A stretch of 53,888 nucleotides of DNA from Opitutaceae bacterium (GTDB lineage: Bacteria; Verrucomicrobiota; Verrucomicrobiia; Opitutales; Opitutaceae): contig JANQKV010000023.1 in the NCBI GenBank assembly GCA_028280945.1, positions 1-53,888 on the forward strand, given 5' to 3'. The notes beneath the pieces were generated by a model, which was not told the DNA's origin, made no database searches, and saw nothing but the letters and a program-made list of their open reading frames with translations. Shown piece after piece: positions 9,030 to 18,256 of the stretch. Position numbers and translations under genes: made by a program. Each line of letters starts with the position of its first letter. The first letter of the stretch is position 1.

Positions 9030-10187
9030 CTACTTCAAACGCGACACCAATTGCGCCCGGCTTTTTAGGCCGAGCTTTTGGAAGATGGAATTCACCTGCG
9101 TCTTCACGGTAAGCACGCTTTTGTTCAGCTCGCCGGCGATCTCCGCGTTGCTGGCCCCCGTGCAGATGAACCGCACCACTTCCCGCTCCGCCGGGGTCAA
9201 TGCGGCCAAAGCCCGGGCCTTGCGGGCGGCCATCGCCTCGGGCGGCAGCGGTTCTTCCAGGCTGATCGGCTCCTTGAACAAAACAAAAAATCCCGGACGA
9301 GCCAGCGACGACTGGCCAAAGTGGGCGGGACTGATCGTCGCCCGCAGCCGCGAATCGAGCGGATGAGGAATCTCGAGCGGTTTGGGCATGCGACCCGAGA
9401 GCTCCCGGGGGTCGATGGCCTGAATCTCTGTTTTGAGCTGCCTCACTACTTGAAGCACCGGGCCGGGCACCCGGAAACACTCCCGGGGGTTGTAGCTGCG
9501 GGCCTTGCGCGCGCCAAAGTTCCAGATGGCGGCGCTTTCGTAAGCGGCAGGATTCGCGAAAAACAGCTTCATGGCCCAATCGAGCAGGAGCAGGGGTGCG
9601 GGCAACGTGCGGGTGAAGGCCTGCAGGGCATTGCGGAAGTTCTGATCCCGATGAATTTGCTGCACCCGTGTAACCGCCACCTCGATGTGCCGCCCAATTT
9701 CCAGAATCTGCTTCAGCTCCGCCGTCGAAAAATCCTCCACCTCCGGAGCGCGATACAACGAGAACATCGCCAACATTTCCTCCCCCCGCCAAAACATCAC
9801 GGAGAGCCCCTTGTCCCAGCCCTCGCGCTTGGCGAACTTCTGATAAAACGGAGTTCGGTGAAACTCCGCCGGCTCGCCCACCACGTCGCGAAAAAGGTAA
9901 TACGGCGCCCCAACGTGTGCCTCGATCCACCGGCTGAACGGGTTTAACTTGCCCCGTTCACTAAACCACCTCGTGGCCTCCGGAATCTCCGGTTCGGTGT
10001 AGACCATGCGGGCCTCACCCATGCCCAAGTGCCCGAGAAACAGGGTGATACGATCGAAGTGGCAGACATTCGCCAGGACTTCCCGCACGCCGTGCCAGAG
10101 GCTCTCCCGATCAATCGCAGAATGCAGCGCGAGAATCGGAGCACCGATTGCATCCCATGAGGGTTTGCCAAGGTCCGGTTTGGCCAT
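9030..10187 (-). CDS. LuxR-type transcriptional regulator with N-terminal sensor region
   Basis: 385 residues from the ATG at 10187; a TTG at 10223 is an alternative. The C-terminal 65 residues form a LuxR/GerE helix-turn-helix, with LTPAEREVVRFICTG, SNAEIAGELNKSVLTVKTQV and the conserved end LKSRAQLV. The N-terminal 200 residues look like a GAF-type sensor, followed by a possible PAS-like segment. There is no receiver domain, so it may bind a small molecule directly. It lies between the AST operon and a TonB receptor, divergent from the latter, and is the only regulator in the island. It is the natural candidate for controlling the polymer and arginine genes. The ligand could be arginine or a dipeptide; that is speculation. 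Confidence 0.85.
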   Translation of the reverse strand: MAKPDLGKPSWDAIGAPILALHSAIDRESLWHGVREVLANVCHFDRITLFLGHLGMGEARMVYTEPEIPEATRWFSERGKLNPFSRWIEAHVGAPYYLFRDVVGEPAEFHRTPFYQKFAKREGWDKGLSVMFWRGEEMLAMFSLYRAPEVEDFSTAELKQILEIGRHIEVAVTRVQQIHRDQNFRNALQAFTRTLPAPLLLLDWAMKLFFANPAAYESAAIWNFGARKARSYNPRECFRVPGPVLQVVRQLKTEIQAIDPRELSGRMPKPLEIPHPLDSRLRATISPAHFGQSSLARPGFFVLFKEPISLEEPLPPEAMAARKARALAALTPAEREVVRFICTGASNAEIAGELNKSVLTVKTQVNSIFQKLGLKSRAQLVSRLK

Positions 10188-10348
10188 CGCGCCAAAGGTG
10201 ATCTTTCCCGGGCAATTAGCCAACCCTTTTACTACCTTGGTTGTATGGGGGAATTGAGCCTTTCGTGGTAATTTTTAGACTCCTGTAGCTCGGACCCGGA
10301 TACGAAAGCCCCCACTCACCAAGCAAAAGAAAAGCAACCCACCAGGAA

Positions 10349-13300
10349 ATGATTCCCACTGAAACCTTCTCCCTTTCGCACCTTCGCCGGCCTAGCTGGT
10401 GCTGGGTGCTTGCGCTGTTGTTCAGCCTGACCGCCTTCGCCCAGGCCCAGACCGGCAGCGTGCGGGGCATCGTCACCGATCGCTCTGCCATCAACAACCT
10501 TGACGGTGCCACTGTTGTGCTCTCGGGCACCAGTTTTCGCGCAAGCACCAATCGCTCCGGTCGTTTCACCATCAACAACGTGCCCTCCGGCGAATACACC
10601 CTCGTGGTCAATCACATGGGCTACGTCCGCGATGAGCGCACCGTGCAGGTGGGCAACACTCCGCTCGACCTGGCCATCACCTTGGAGCCCGACGCCGATG
10701 TCGTGCGCATGGAGGCCTTTAACGTGCGGTCCAACCGGGCCGGCCTCGACCGCGCCGCGTCATTGCAACGCGCCGCCGCCAATCGGCTCGACGTCATCTC
10801 AGCCGACAACCTCGGACAGCTTCCCGACAGCACCATCGCGGACGCCATTCGCCGCCTGCCCGGCGTCAACGTCGAAAAGGACTCCCAGGGCCGCGAAGGG
10901 CGTTATGTCACCATTCGCGGCATGAACGCCGATTTCAATTCGGTGACCATCAACGGCCAAAAAGTCGTCGTTTCCAACTTCGATGGCGCCAGCCGCTCGG
11001 TGCCCATGGACGTGGTGTCCGCCGCCAGTGCCGGCACAATTGAAGTGACCAAATCCGTGCTGCCGAGCCAGGACGCCGACTCCATCGGTGGCGCGATCAA
11101 CATCAAATCCCGGTCCGCCTTCGATCAGGTCGGCATGGCCGCCGAAGCCGAATTTGCGGTCGGTTCGCAGAGCCTGGCCAACGATTATTCCGGCAGCTAT
11201 CCGCACGACGACATGCCCTATGAAGCATCCATCACCTGGGCCAACACGCTGGATGCCGACCGCACCCTGGGCCTCGCCCTGTCCGTGGATCACAGCAACC
11301 GTCCCTACCTGTTCCGGTCGATCGAAAGCGGTCCCTACGTGCTGGACCTCGGCGACTACTTCCCCACCTACGGCCGCCTTGAGGAAGCCTTCGACAATGT
11401 CGAATCCATCGGTGGCACCGCCCGCTTCGACTGGCGGCCCCATGACAACATCGAGTGGTCCGTCGACATCGCCTACTCGCAACGCGAAACCCAACAGGGC
11501 AGCCATCGCACGCAGGTGAACTTCGATCCGGGTTTTCTCGTCGGCGATCTCGAGATCACGGGCGACACCGCCACCAGGTTCACTTCAGAGGACCGCTCCC
11601 AGCGCGAAATCCGCGACTTCTTCGAGGAACAGGAAAACCTCACGCTCTCCACCGAGTTGCTCCAACGCATCGAAGAGTGGGAACTCACCTACGGCCTCGG
11701 CCTCAACCAGGGGGACTTCGCGGGCGACCCCGACCGCGACCTGCGCGCCTTCTTCCGCACCGGCTTCCGGGACGGCAACGGCGACTTTCTCGAAAACAGC
11801 TACGAGCTCCTCAACGGCGATGCCTACCAACCGCTCTACGGCGACAATCACGCCACCCTGCCCCCGTCTGATTTTGAAGTCTTCGAAGTCCGGCGCGGCA
11901 CGCGAATCATCGAGGACGAGACCTTCACCGGTTACATCAACGCCAAACGTGACCTGCTCTGGGGCGAGCTTCCGGGCTATCTGAAATTTGGTATCAAAAC
12001 AACGGATACGGACCGCGACTTTGATGACATTCGCCGCCGCTATCGCACCGCCGACACGCTGTGGACCCTGGATTCGGTTGTCATCAACGGCACCGAACAG
12101 GTCTACGGCAGCGTGCTCGCCGACTATGGCATCGACCGGGCCCTCAACGGCCAGGCGTTCGGTTCCATGATCGACCCGATCAAGGTCCGCGAGGCCGAGG
12201 AAGCGCTCGCCGCCGCCGGCTTGCGCGACGAAGGCGATGCCAATTGGTATCTCGACCAAAACACCGCCCGTGATGCCCGCGCCAACCTCGTGAACTCCTA
12301 CGACCTCAGTGAACGGGTCGACGCCGCCTATATCGAGGGCCAGGTGCAGACCCAGAAGCTCACCGTGATCGCCGGCGCCCGCATCGAGCTGACCGATGTG
12401 ACCGTGCGCACGCACGCCGGGGACTTCTTTGAAACCGACCCTGACGGTCCGCTTTTCGTGCGCCCCATCACGGGCAGCAACGACTACGACAACATCCTTC
12501 CGCACCTGCACCTGCGGTATGATGAAAATGAGGACCTGATCTTCCGCGCGTCGTTCAACCAGACCCTCGCCCGGCCGTCGTTCCGGCAGCTCAATCCCTC
12601 GACCGACATCGACCCGACCGCCAACGACGACGACGGCCTCGTGTTCAAGGGCCGCACCGATCTTGATCCCGTTGTATCGTCCAATTTCGACATTTCGGTC
12701 GATCGCTACTTCACCGGTTCCAACCGAATCTCCCTCGGCGCCTTCTACAAGGACATGTCGGACAACATCTACCGCCTGACCCGGCCGGTCCTGCCCGGCG
12801 ACCCGGCCAATTTTCCGCCCAATGCCGAAGTGCGTGAATTCCTCAACGCCGATGGCGCGCAGGTCTTCGGTCTGGAGTTCTCGTTTGAGCTCGGTTTCGA
12901 CGTGTTCACCGATGCGCTGACCGGTCTGAGCCTCACCGGCAACTACACCTACACCGACTCCGAGGTCGATGGCATCCAACGTTTGGATACCAACGGAGAC
13001 ATCGTGGAGGAGTTTGGCCGCACGCCGTTGTTTGGCCAGGTGCCCGATACCTACAACCTCGCCCTCAACTTCTCTCGCTGGGGCATCGACACCCGCCTCG
13101 CGTGGAATCGCACGAGTGACTATCTCGACTTTGGCGGGATCGATCTCGACATGAATCTCGACGATTACATCGCGGAACGTGACCGGGTCGATCTGAGCGT
13201 GAGCTATCGATTCCTGAACAACTGGACCGTCTTCGCCGAGATCAGCAACCTGCTCGACGACGATTCCCGGGCATTTGAGGGCGACGAGACGACCCGCATG

Positions 13301-13357
13301 TTTTACCGCGAAGAAGCCGGCCGATTCACCTGGGTCGGTGTTCGCTGGACTCTGTAG
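10349..13357 (+). CDS. TonB-dependent receptor with carboxypeptidase-regulatory-like N-domain
   Basis: 1002 residues. A signal peptide (cleavage after AFAQA) is followed by a CarboxypepD_reg-like beta-sandwich (about residues 35-115, starting GSVRGIVTD), a plug domain (about 145-260, with LPDSTIADAIRRLPGVNVE and GGAINIKSRSAF) and a barrel of about 700 residues ending in aromatic FTWVGVRWTL. It is an outer-membrane active transporter driven by TonB. It has its own transcription unit, divergent from the LuxR gene and ended by a strong terminator. Between the AST operon and the cyanophycinase operon its likely cargo is a cyanophycin fragment or arginine-containing peptide. The cargo is inferred from position only. 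The ATG follows an AGGA at three bases, too close for a normal ribosome site. Confidence 0.9.
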   Translation: MIPTETFSLSHLRRPSWCWVLALLFSLTAFAQAQTGSVRGIVTDRSAINNLDGATVVLSGTSFRASTNRSGRFTINNVPSGEYTLVVNHMGYVRDERTVQVGNTPLDLAITLEPDADVVRMEAFNVRSNRAGLDRAASLQRAAANRLDVISADNLGQLPDSTIADAIRRLPGVNVEKDSQGREGRYVTIRGMNADFNSVTINGQKVVVSNFDGASRSVPMDVVSAASAGTIEVTKSVLPSQDADSIGGAINIKSRSAFDQVGMAAEAEFAVGSQSLANDYSGSYPHDDMPYEASITWANTLDADRTLGLALSVDHSNRPYLFRSIESGPYVLDLGDYFPTYGRLEEAFDNVESIGGTARFDWRPHDNIEWSVDIAYSQRETQQGSHRTQVNFDPGFLVGDLEITGDTATRFTSEDRSQREIRDFFEEQENLTLSTELLQRIEEWELTYGLGLNQGDFAGDPDRDLRAFFRTGFRDGNGDFLENSYELLNGDAYQPLYGDNHATLPPSDFEVFEVRRGTRIIEDETFTGYINAKRDLLWGELPGYLKFGIKTTDTDRDFDDIRRRYRTADTLWTLDSVVINGTEQVYGSVLADYGIDRALNGQAFGSMIDPIKVREAEEALAAAGLRDEGDANWYLDQNTARDARANLVNSYDLSERVDAAYIEGQVQTQKLTVIAGARIELTDVTVRTHAGDFFETDPDGPLFVRPITGSNDYDNILPHLHLRYDENEDLIFRASFNQTLARPSFRQLNPSTDIDPTANDDDGLVFKGRTDLDPVVSSNFDISVDRYFTGSNRISLGAFYKDMSDNIYRLTRPVLPGDPANFPPNAEVREFLNADGAQVFGLEFSFELGFDVFTDALTGLSLTGNYTYTDSEVDGIQRLDTNGDIVEEFGRTPLFGQVPDTYNLALNFSRWGIDTRLAWNRTSDYLDFGGIDLDMNLDDYIAERDRVDLSVSYRFLNNWTVFAEISNLLDDDSRAFEGDETTRMFYREEAGRFTWVGVRWTL

Positions 13358-13383
13358 CCACAGATTGAGGTTTGGACAACCGG

Positions 13384-13413
13384 GACCGGGCCGTTCGGCC
13401 CGGTCTTTTTTTT
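13384..13413 (+). terminator. Intrinsic terminator after the TonB receptor
   Basis: A perfect 9-base-pair GC-rich stem (13384-13392 with 13397-13405) around a GTTC loop is followed directly by eight T residues (13406-13413). It lies 27 bases after the receptor stop codon and also separates it from the convergent isoaspartyl peptidase gene. Confidence 0.95.
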
Positions 13414-13444
13414 GGCCGGATTCCTCAGAAACTGCCGGCTGCTT

Positions 13445-14425
13445 TCAGTCGTCGCCAAAGATGGCAACGCCTTCGGTCTTATCGCGACTCGTGCGCCAGG
13501 CGCGATACATGCCATCGGTATTAAACGGCAGGCTCACCCGGCCGGTGCGGTCCACCGCAATCAATCCACCGCTGCCACGGAGTTTCGGCAATTTTTGCCA
13601 TACTACATGACGGGTCGCCCTTTCCAAGGTCTCGCCGAGGTATTCCATGCGCGCGGCCACATCGTGGGCGACCACAGCGCGCATAAATTCTTCGCCGTAT
13701 CCAGTGCAGGATACCGCGCAAGTGCGGTTATCCGCATAGGTTCCAGCACCAATCAATGGCGTGTCCCCGATGCGGCCAAATTTTTTGTTGGTAAGACCGC
13801 CGGTGGAAGTCGCCGCGGCCACATCACCGTGCTCATCCAAGGCAACGACGCCGATGGTGCCATACTTGGTGGATACCTTGCCATCGTGGTCCATCACCAT
13901 GCCGTCGTTGGCTTGGGCGGCCCGCAGCTGGGCGAAACGTTCCGGGGTGCCAAACCAATCGGCGGCCACGCGCTCAACCGCAACGCTTTCCGCAAAGGCC
14001 TCCGCACCTGGCCCAGCCAGAAAAACGTAGCGCTCATCCGCCAACACGGCCCGGGCCAACGAAATGGGATTTTTAACGGACTTCACGCCCGCCACGGCCC
14101 CCGCCTTGCGTTCACGGCCTTCCATGATCGCGGCATCCAATTCATGGCCGCCATCACTGGTGAACACCGCGCCCAGCCCGGCATTAAAAAGCGGACAATC
14201 CTCCAGCACTTTCGCTCCCGCTTCGACGGCATCGAGGGCCGCGCCGCCGGCCGCCAGCAGGGACCAGGCCGCATCACGTGCCTCGGCCAGCGCCTGTCGA
14301 TAGGATTGCTCCAACTCTGCGCTCAACATCTCCCGGCAGATGGTGCCGGAACCTCCGTGCAGGGCGACCGCGATGGGCGGGACGTCGGTTGAGGAAGCGG
14401 GATCTGTCATAGAAGCGTGCATCAT
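13445..14425 (-). CDS. iaaA: Isoaspartyl peptidase / L-asparaginase (plant type, Ntn hydrolase)
   Basis: 326 residues from the ATG at 14425; a nearby ATG at 14410 is equally possible. The family is N-terminal-nucleophile hydrolase T2. It is made as one chain and cuts itself before a threonine, here in KYGTIGVVALD (T190 with this start), producing alpha and beta subunits. The opening ALHGGSG, NAGLGAVFTSDG, and TSTGGLTNKKFGRIGD with GAGTYAD are all family hallmarks. No signal peptide, so it acts in the cytosol. IaaA enzymes are known to split beta-Asp-Arg from cyanophycin into aspartate and arginine. Being divergent from a cyanophycinase supports that role here. Asparaginase activity is the usual side function. 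Confidence 0.92.
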   Translation of the reverse strand: MMHASMTDPASSTDVPPIAVALHGGSGTICREMLSAELEQSYRQALAEARDAAWSLLAAGGAALDAVEAGAKVLEDCPLFNAGLGAVFTSDGGHELDAAIMEGRERKAGAVAGVKSVKNPISLARAVLADERYVFLAGPGAEAFAESVAVERVAADWFGTPERFAQLRAAQANDGMVMDHDGKVSTKYGTIGVVALDEHGDVAAATSTGGLTNKKFGRIGDTPLIGAGTYADNRTCAVSCTGYGEEFMRAVVAHDVAARMEYLGETLERATRHVVWQKLPKLRGSGGLIAVDRTGRVSLPFNTDGMYRAWRTSRDKTEGVAIFGDD

Positions 14426-14517
14426 AGCAGCCAATGCCGATTACTGCATACCACTTTAGCTGTATATGCCCGGAGAGACGCTAGCCAGCTAAGAGGGCTG
14501 TGGTAGGATGCCCTCCC

Positions 14518-15504
14518 ATGCCTTTTCGGTTCATCCCCCCTCTCCTGCCCACTCTCATTGCCATCGGCTCCCTCACCGCGTCGGATGCACCGCAACGTTG
14601 GCAGGTCGGCAACCCCGCCGATGTGGCCCCTTCCTCCCCGACCTCGGGAGGACTCATGTTGATGGGCGGTGGGGGCGACGTGGACACCGCATTCCAGTGG
14701 TTCCTGCAACAGGCAGGCGGCGGTGATGTGGTTGTCCTGCGCAGCAGCGGCAGCGATGGCTACAACCCTTACTTGATGCGGGAGCTCGGCATCGAAGTGG
14801 ACTCGGTTGAAACGATATTGCTGACCTCGCGCGAGCAATCCTTTGATGCAGACTTGGCTGCCACCTTGGCGGGGGCCGAAGCTATATTTCTGGCCGGGGG
14901 CGATCAGTCAAACTACGTCCGGTTTTGGCAACACACTCCCGTCGAAAACGCGCTCAACGCCCACGTTGCCGCGGGCAAACCCCTTGGTGGAACCAGCGCC
15001 GGTCTGGCCGTGATGGGGCGCCATGTTTATGCGGCCATGCATGACGGGGACCTCACTTCGAAACTGGCGATCAAATCCCCCGACCATCGCTACATTACCC
15101 TGATCGACGATTTCCTGCACCTGCCCTTCCTTCAGCAAGTTCTCACCGACTCCCACTTCAGCGAACGTGCCCGGCTCGGGCGGCTGATGGTCATGGTGCA
15201 CCGCATCGCCCAAGCTCAAAACGGCCAGCCTCCGCTCGGTCTGGGGCTCGACGAGCGCACCGCCCTTTGCGTGGAGGCCAGTGGCGTTGCCCGGGTCCTG
15301 ACGGCCGATCGCGGTCAGGTTCACCTGGTGTCCCTCGCCGAGTTCAACCCAGCGACTCCCGAGGGGGCGGTGGCCGCCGTCATCTCGCTTGGTTCCGACA
15401 GCACGTTCGATCTGGCCTCGCTCAATATCGAAAACCCCGACGCGGAAAAAATCGTGCGCATCACCCGAGGCAAACTCGAAGCCCTCGAACCCATCCAGCC
15501 ATGA
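14518..15504 (+). CDS. Secreted cyanophycinase (peptidase S51), short form
   Basis: 328 residues from the ATG at 14518, chosen because it starts a signal peptide of about 22 residues; an earlier start at 14500 would put polar residues before it. S51 serine peptidases cut the Asp backbone of cyanophycin to give beta-Asp-Arg. The nucleophile elbow GGTSAG puts the catalytic serine at residue 160. The paired TDSHFSERARLGRL segment carries the histidine at 213, and it resembles the extracellular CphE type. It begins the second operon of the island and ends in an ATGA overlap with the aminotransferase, so polymer cutting and arginine breakdown are co-expressed. Confidence 0.9.
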   Translation: MPFRFIPPLLPTLIAIGSLTASDAPQRWQVGNPADVAPSSPTSGGLMLMGGGGDVDTAFQWFLQQAGGGDVVVLRSSGSDGYNPYLMRELGIEVDSVETILLTSREQSFDADLAATLAGAEAIFLAGGDQSNYVRFWQHTPVENALNAHVAAGKPLGGTSAGLAVMGRHVYAAMHDGDLTSKLAIKSPDHRYITLIDDFLHLPFLQQVLTDSHFSERARLGRLMVMVHRIAQAQNGQPPLGLGLDERTALCVEASGVARVLTADRGQVHLVSLAEFNPATPEGAVAAVISLGSDSTFDLASLNIENPDAEKIVRITRGKLEALEPIQP

Positions 15505-16919
15505 GTTCCCCTCCTGCCCTTCCGCTCGGCGAACAGCTTCAGGCTGATCCCGAATTCAACGCCGCCCTCGATCAAGCAGCGACCATCGTCCGCAGTTATG
15601 CCAATCGCATCGACGGCATCCGCCCGCCCCTGGCCGGCCGCACCATCGACTATCAGAGGGCCGTGGATGAATTCGGCCAAATCCGCGGCGGCAGATTGTT
15701 CTTTCCCTTCATCGGCTCGGGATTGGGTCGAGGTCCATTTGTGGAGCTCGGCGACGGCAGCGTGAAACTCGATTTCATCAACGGCATCGGGGCGCTCCCG
15801 TTCGGACATTCGCATCCCGAGATCACGGCTGCCGCCCTCCGAGCCGCCGCGACCAACGCGGTCATGCACGGCAACCTGCAGCAAAACGCAGCCGGGGTGG
15901 AATTCTCGCGCAAGCTGCTCGCCATGGCCAACGCCCGGCATCCCGTTTTCGATCATTGTTTTATCAGTTCGACCGGAGTCATGGCGGGCGAAAACATGCT
16001 GAAGATCGCCTTCCAGGCACGTCAGCCCGCTCACCGAGTTCTCGCGTTTGAGGGATGTTTCGCCGGGCGCACGTTGGCCTTTTCCCAAATTACCGACAAA
16101 GCCGCATTTCGCGTCGGACTGCCGCAGACGCTGGAAGTGGACTACGTGCCATTTTTCGACGCCGAAGATCCTGCCGGTTCCACGGAACGGGCGGTTGTGG
16201 TGCTGCGGCGCCACCTGACCCGCTATCCCCAACAGCATGCCGCGTTCATCTATGAGCTTGTGCAGGGTGAAGGCGGTTTCTATCCGGGCACCAAGGCGTT
16301 CTTCACCACGCTGATGACGATTTGCCGTGAACATGGTGTGCTGAATCTGGGTGATGAAGTCCAAACGTTTGCCCGCACGCCCCAGCCTTTCGCGTTTCAA
16401 TACTTCGAACTCGAAGACCTGATCGACGGTCTCTGGATCGGAAAATCGAGCCAGGCCTGCGCCACGCTCTTTAAGTCAGCCCACCAACCCAAACCAGGAT
16501 TGCTGAGCCAAACCTTTACGGCCAGCGCGGTGGCGCTGGCAGCGGGTGAACGCATCCTGGATCTGCTGCAGGACGGCGGCTACTTCGGCACCGATGGCAT
16601 CATTGCCCGACGCGCCGCCGAGTTTCACCGCGGGTTGCAAGCCATTCACGAAAAGCACCCAAGTTGGCTGCGCGGGCCTTATGGCGTCGGCGCGATGACC
16701 GCCTTCACGCCATTCGCGGGGCAGCCTGCCCAAGCCCAGGCCGTCGTGCGCGCCTTGTATGACCACGGAGTGATGACGTTTGTGGCCGGAGCCGATCCCA
16801 TGCGGGTGCGTTTTCTGTGGCCGGTGGGTGTCACCGAATCCTCGCATATCGAACTCGCCCTGGGCATCTTGGAAAACGTTTTGAGCTCGCTGGCCCCAGA
16901 ACACACCAAATCCGCATGA
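15501..16919 (+). CDS. Class III aminotransferase, candidate succinylornithine transaminase
   Basis: 472 residues from the ATG at 15501 (ATGA overlap with the cyanophycinase); the open frame upstream is a shadow. It is a fold-type I, PLP-dependent class III enzyme: GIGALPFGHSHPEI near the start, SSTGVMAGENML, then GDEVQTFARTPQ and the predicted PLP-binding lysine K315 in WIGKSSQAC. It lies between a cyanophycinase gene and astB with overlaps on both sides, and the pathway otherwise lacks AstC, so conversion of N-succinylornithine to the semialdehyde with 2-oxoglutarate is the expected job. It is longer than AstC (about 406) and its lysine context differs from the standard AstC/ArgD form, so it appears to be a separate branch recruited to the pathway. 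Confidence 0.85.
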   Translation: MSSPPALPLGEQLQADPEFNAALDQAATIVRSYANRIDGIRPPLAGRTIDYQRAVDEFGQIRGGRLFFPFIGSGLGRGPFVELGDGSVKLDFINGIGALPFGHSHPEITAAALRAAATNAVMHGNLQQNAAGVEFSRKLLAMANARHPVFDHCFISSTGVMAGENMLKIAFQARQPAHRVLAFEGCFAGRTLAFSQITDKAAFRVGLPQTLEVDYVPFFDAEDPAGSTERAVVVLRRHLTRYPQQHAAFIYELVQGEGGFYPGTKAFFTTLMTICREHGVLNLGDEVQTFARTPQPFAFQYFELEDLIDGLWIGKSSQACATLFKSAHQPKPGLLSQTFTASAVALAAGERILDLLQDGGYFGTDGIIARRAAEFHRGLQAIHEKHPSWLRGPYGVGAMTAFTPFAGQPAQAQAVVRALYDHGVMTFVAGADPMRVRFLWPVGVTESSHIELALGILENVLSSLAPEHTKSA

Positions 16920-18256
16920 GCTACCGCGAAATCAACTTCGATGGCATCGTGGGGCCGACCCACAACTTCTCCGGTCTTTCGGAGGGTAACATCGCTTCCA
17001 TGGCTTCGCGGGCAAACGTTTCCCGCCCCCGGGAGGCTGCATTGCAAGGCCTGCAGAAAATGAAGGCGCTCGCCGACTGGGGCATTCCCCAGGCCGTGTT
17101 GCCACCCTTGGAGCGTCCGGCGATCAGCTGGCTGCGCCGCTTCGGCGTGGGAGGAAACCATGATGCCGCCGTGCTGGCTCGTGCTGCAGCGGAAGCGCCC
17201 CAGTTGCTGGCGGCCTGCTGCTCGGCGTCCGCCATGTGGACGGCCAATGCGGCCACCATGACACCCTCCTGCGACACCGCGGACGACAAGGCCCACTTCA
17301 CTCCCGCCAATCTCAGCAGCAAACTCCACCGAGCCATTGAGGCATCCGAAACGCACCAGGTTCTCGCCACGATTTTTGCTGATTCCGACCACTTCATGGT
17401 GCACCCACCTCTCGCTGGAGGTGAAGCCATGCGGGACGAAGGCGCGGCCAACCATACCCGGCTTTGCGCCGACTTCGGCAGCACCGGAATCCACGTTTTC
17501 GTTTACGGAGCATCGGTCTTCGACCGGAGCCTGCCACAACCCTCGCGTTTCCCGGCTCGCCAAACCCGGGAGGCCAGCGAAACCGTCGCCCGGCTTCACC
17601 GGATTCCGGACGAGCGCACGATCTATGTGCAGCAAAACCCGGCCGCCATTGATGCCGGCGTCTTCCACAACGATGTCATCGCGGTCGGACATCAAAACGT
17701 GCTGCTCTACCACGAGCTTGCCTTCGTGGAGGGCGATGCCGCGGTGCAACGTATCGCCGAAGCCTGTGACCATCCGCTGGTGCCAGTACGAGTCAGCGAA
17801 GCCGATGTGCCCCTAACCGATGCCGTCAAAAGCTATCTTTTCAACAGCCAGATTGTGACACGTCCCGACGGAAAACTCACAGTCATCGCCCCTCAGGAAA
17901 GCGCCGATACACCCGCTACCCGCGCGCTGCTGGAGCAGACCGTCGACGCATCCGACAACCCCATCACGGAGGTGAAATTCTTTGATCTGCGCCAGAGCAT
18001 GCGAAATGGCGGTGGCCCCGCTTGCCTCCGGCAGCGCGTGACGCTCAACGAACAGGAGATCGCCGCCATGCACGGCCGGGTCATGCTCACCGATGACTTG
18101 TTCGATGAACTCGAGGCCTGGGTCAAAGGGCACTATCGCGAGGAGATCGTCTTCGCCGATCTCTCCGATCCGACATTGTTGAGCGAGAGCCGCACCGCCT
18201 TGGACCAACTGACCCAGATCCTCCAACTCGGATCCCTTTATCCCTTCCAACGATGA
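16916..18256 (+). CDS. astB: N-succinylarginine dihydrolase
   Basis: 446 residues, matching the roughly 447 of E. coli AstB. It converts N-succinylarginine to N-succinylornithine, releasing two ammonia and CO2. Its start MSYREINFDGIVGPTHNFSG is characteristic. The catalytic triad of the amidinotransferase-like fold is visible as E175, H251 in VFHNDV and nucleophile C370 in GGGPACLRQRV. It overlaps both neighbours by four bases. This gene and astA make the AST assignment secure; no other pathway uses both. Confidence 0.97.
   Translation: MSYREINFDGIVGPTHNFSGLSEGNIASMASRANVSRPREAALQGLQKMKALADWGIPQAVLPPLERPAISWLRRFGVGGNHDAAVLARAAAEAPQLLAACCSASAMWTANAATMTPSCDTADDKAHFTPANLSSKLHRAIEASETHQVLATIFADSDHFMVHPPLAGGEAMRDEGAANHTRLCADFGSTGIHVFVYGASVFDRSLPQPSRFPARQTREASETVARLHRIPDERTIYVQQNPAAIDAGVFHNDVIAVGHQNVLLYHELAFVEGDAAVQRIAEACDHPLVPVRVSEADVPLTDAVKSYLFNSQIVTRPDGKLTVIAPQESADTPATRALLEQTVDASDNPITEVKFFDLRQSMRNGGGPACLRQRVTLNEQEIAAMHGRVMLTDDLFDELEAWVKGHYREEIVFADLSDPTLLSESRTALDQLTQILQLGSLYPFQR

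Noticed and set aside
8698-9930. A 410-codon minus-strand frame across the end of the permease and the regulator
   Set aside because: It overlaps two well-supported genes and reads as Gly/Arg-rich shadow text.
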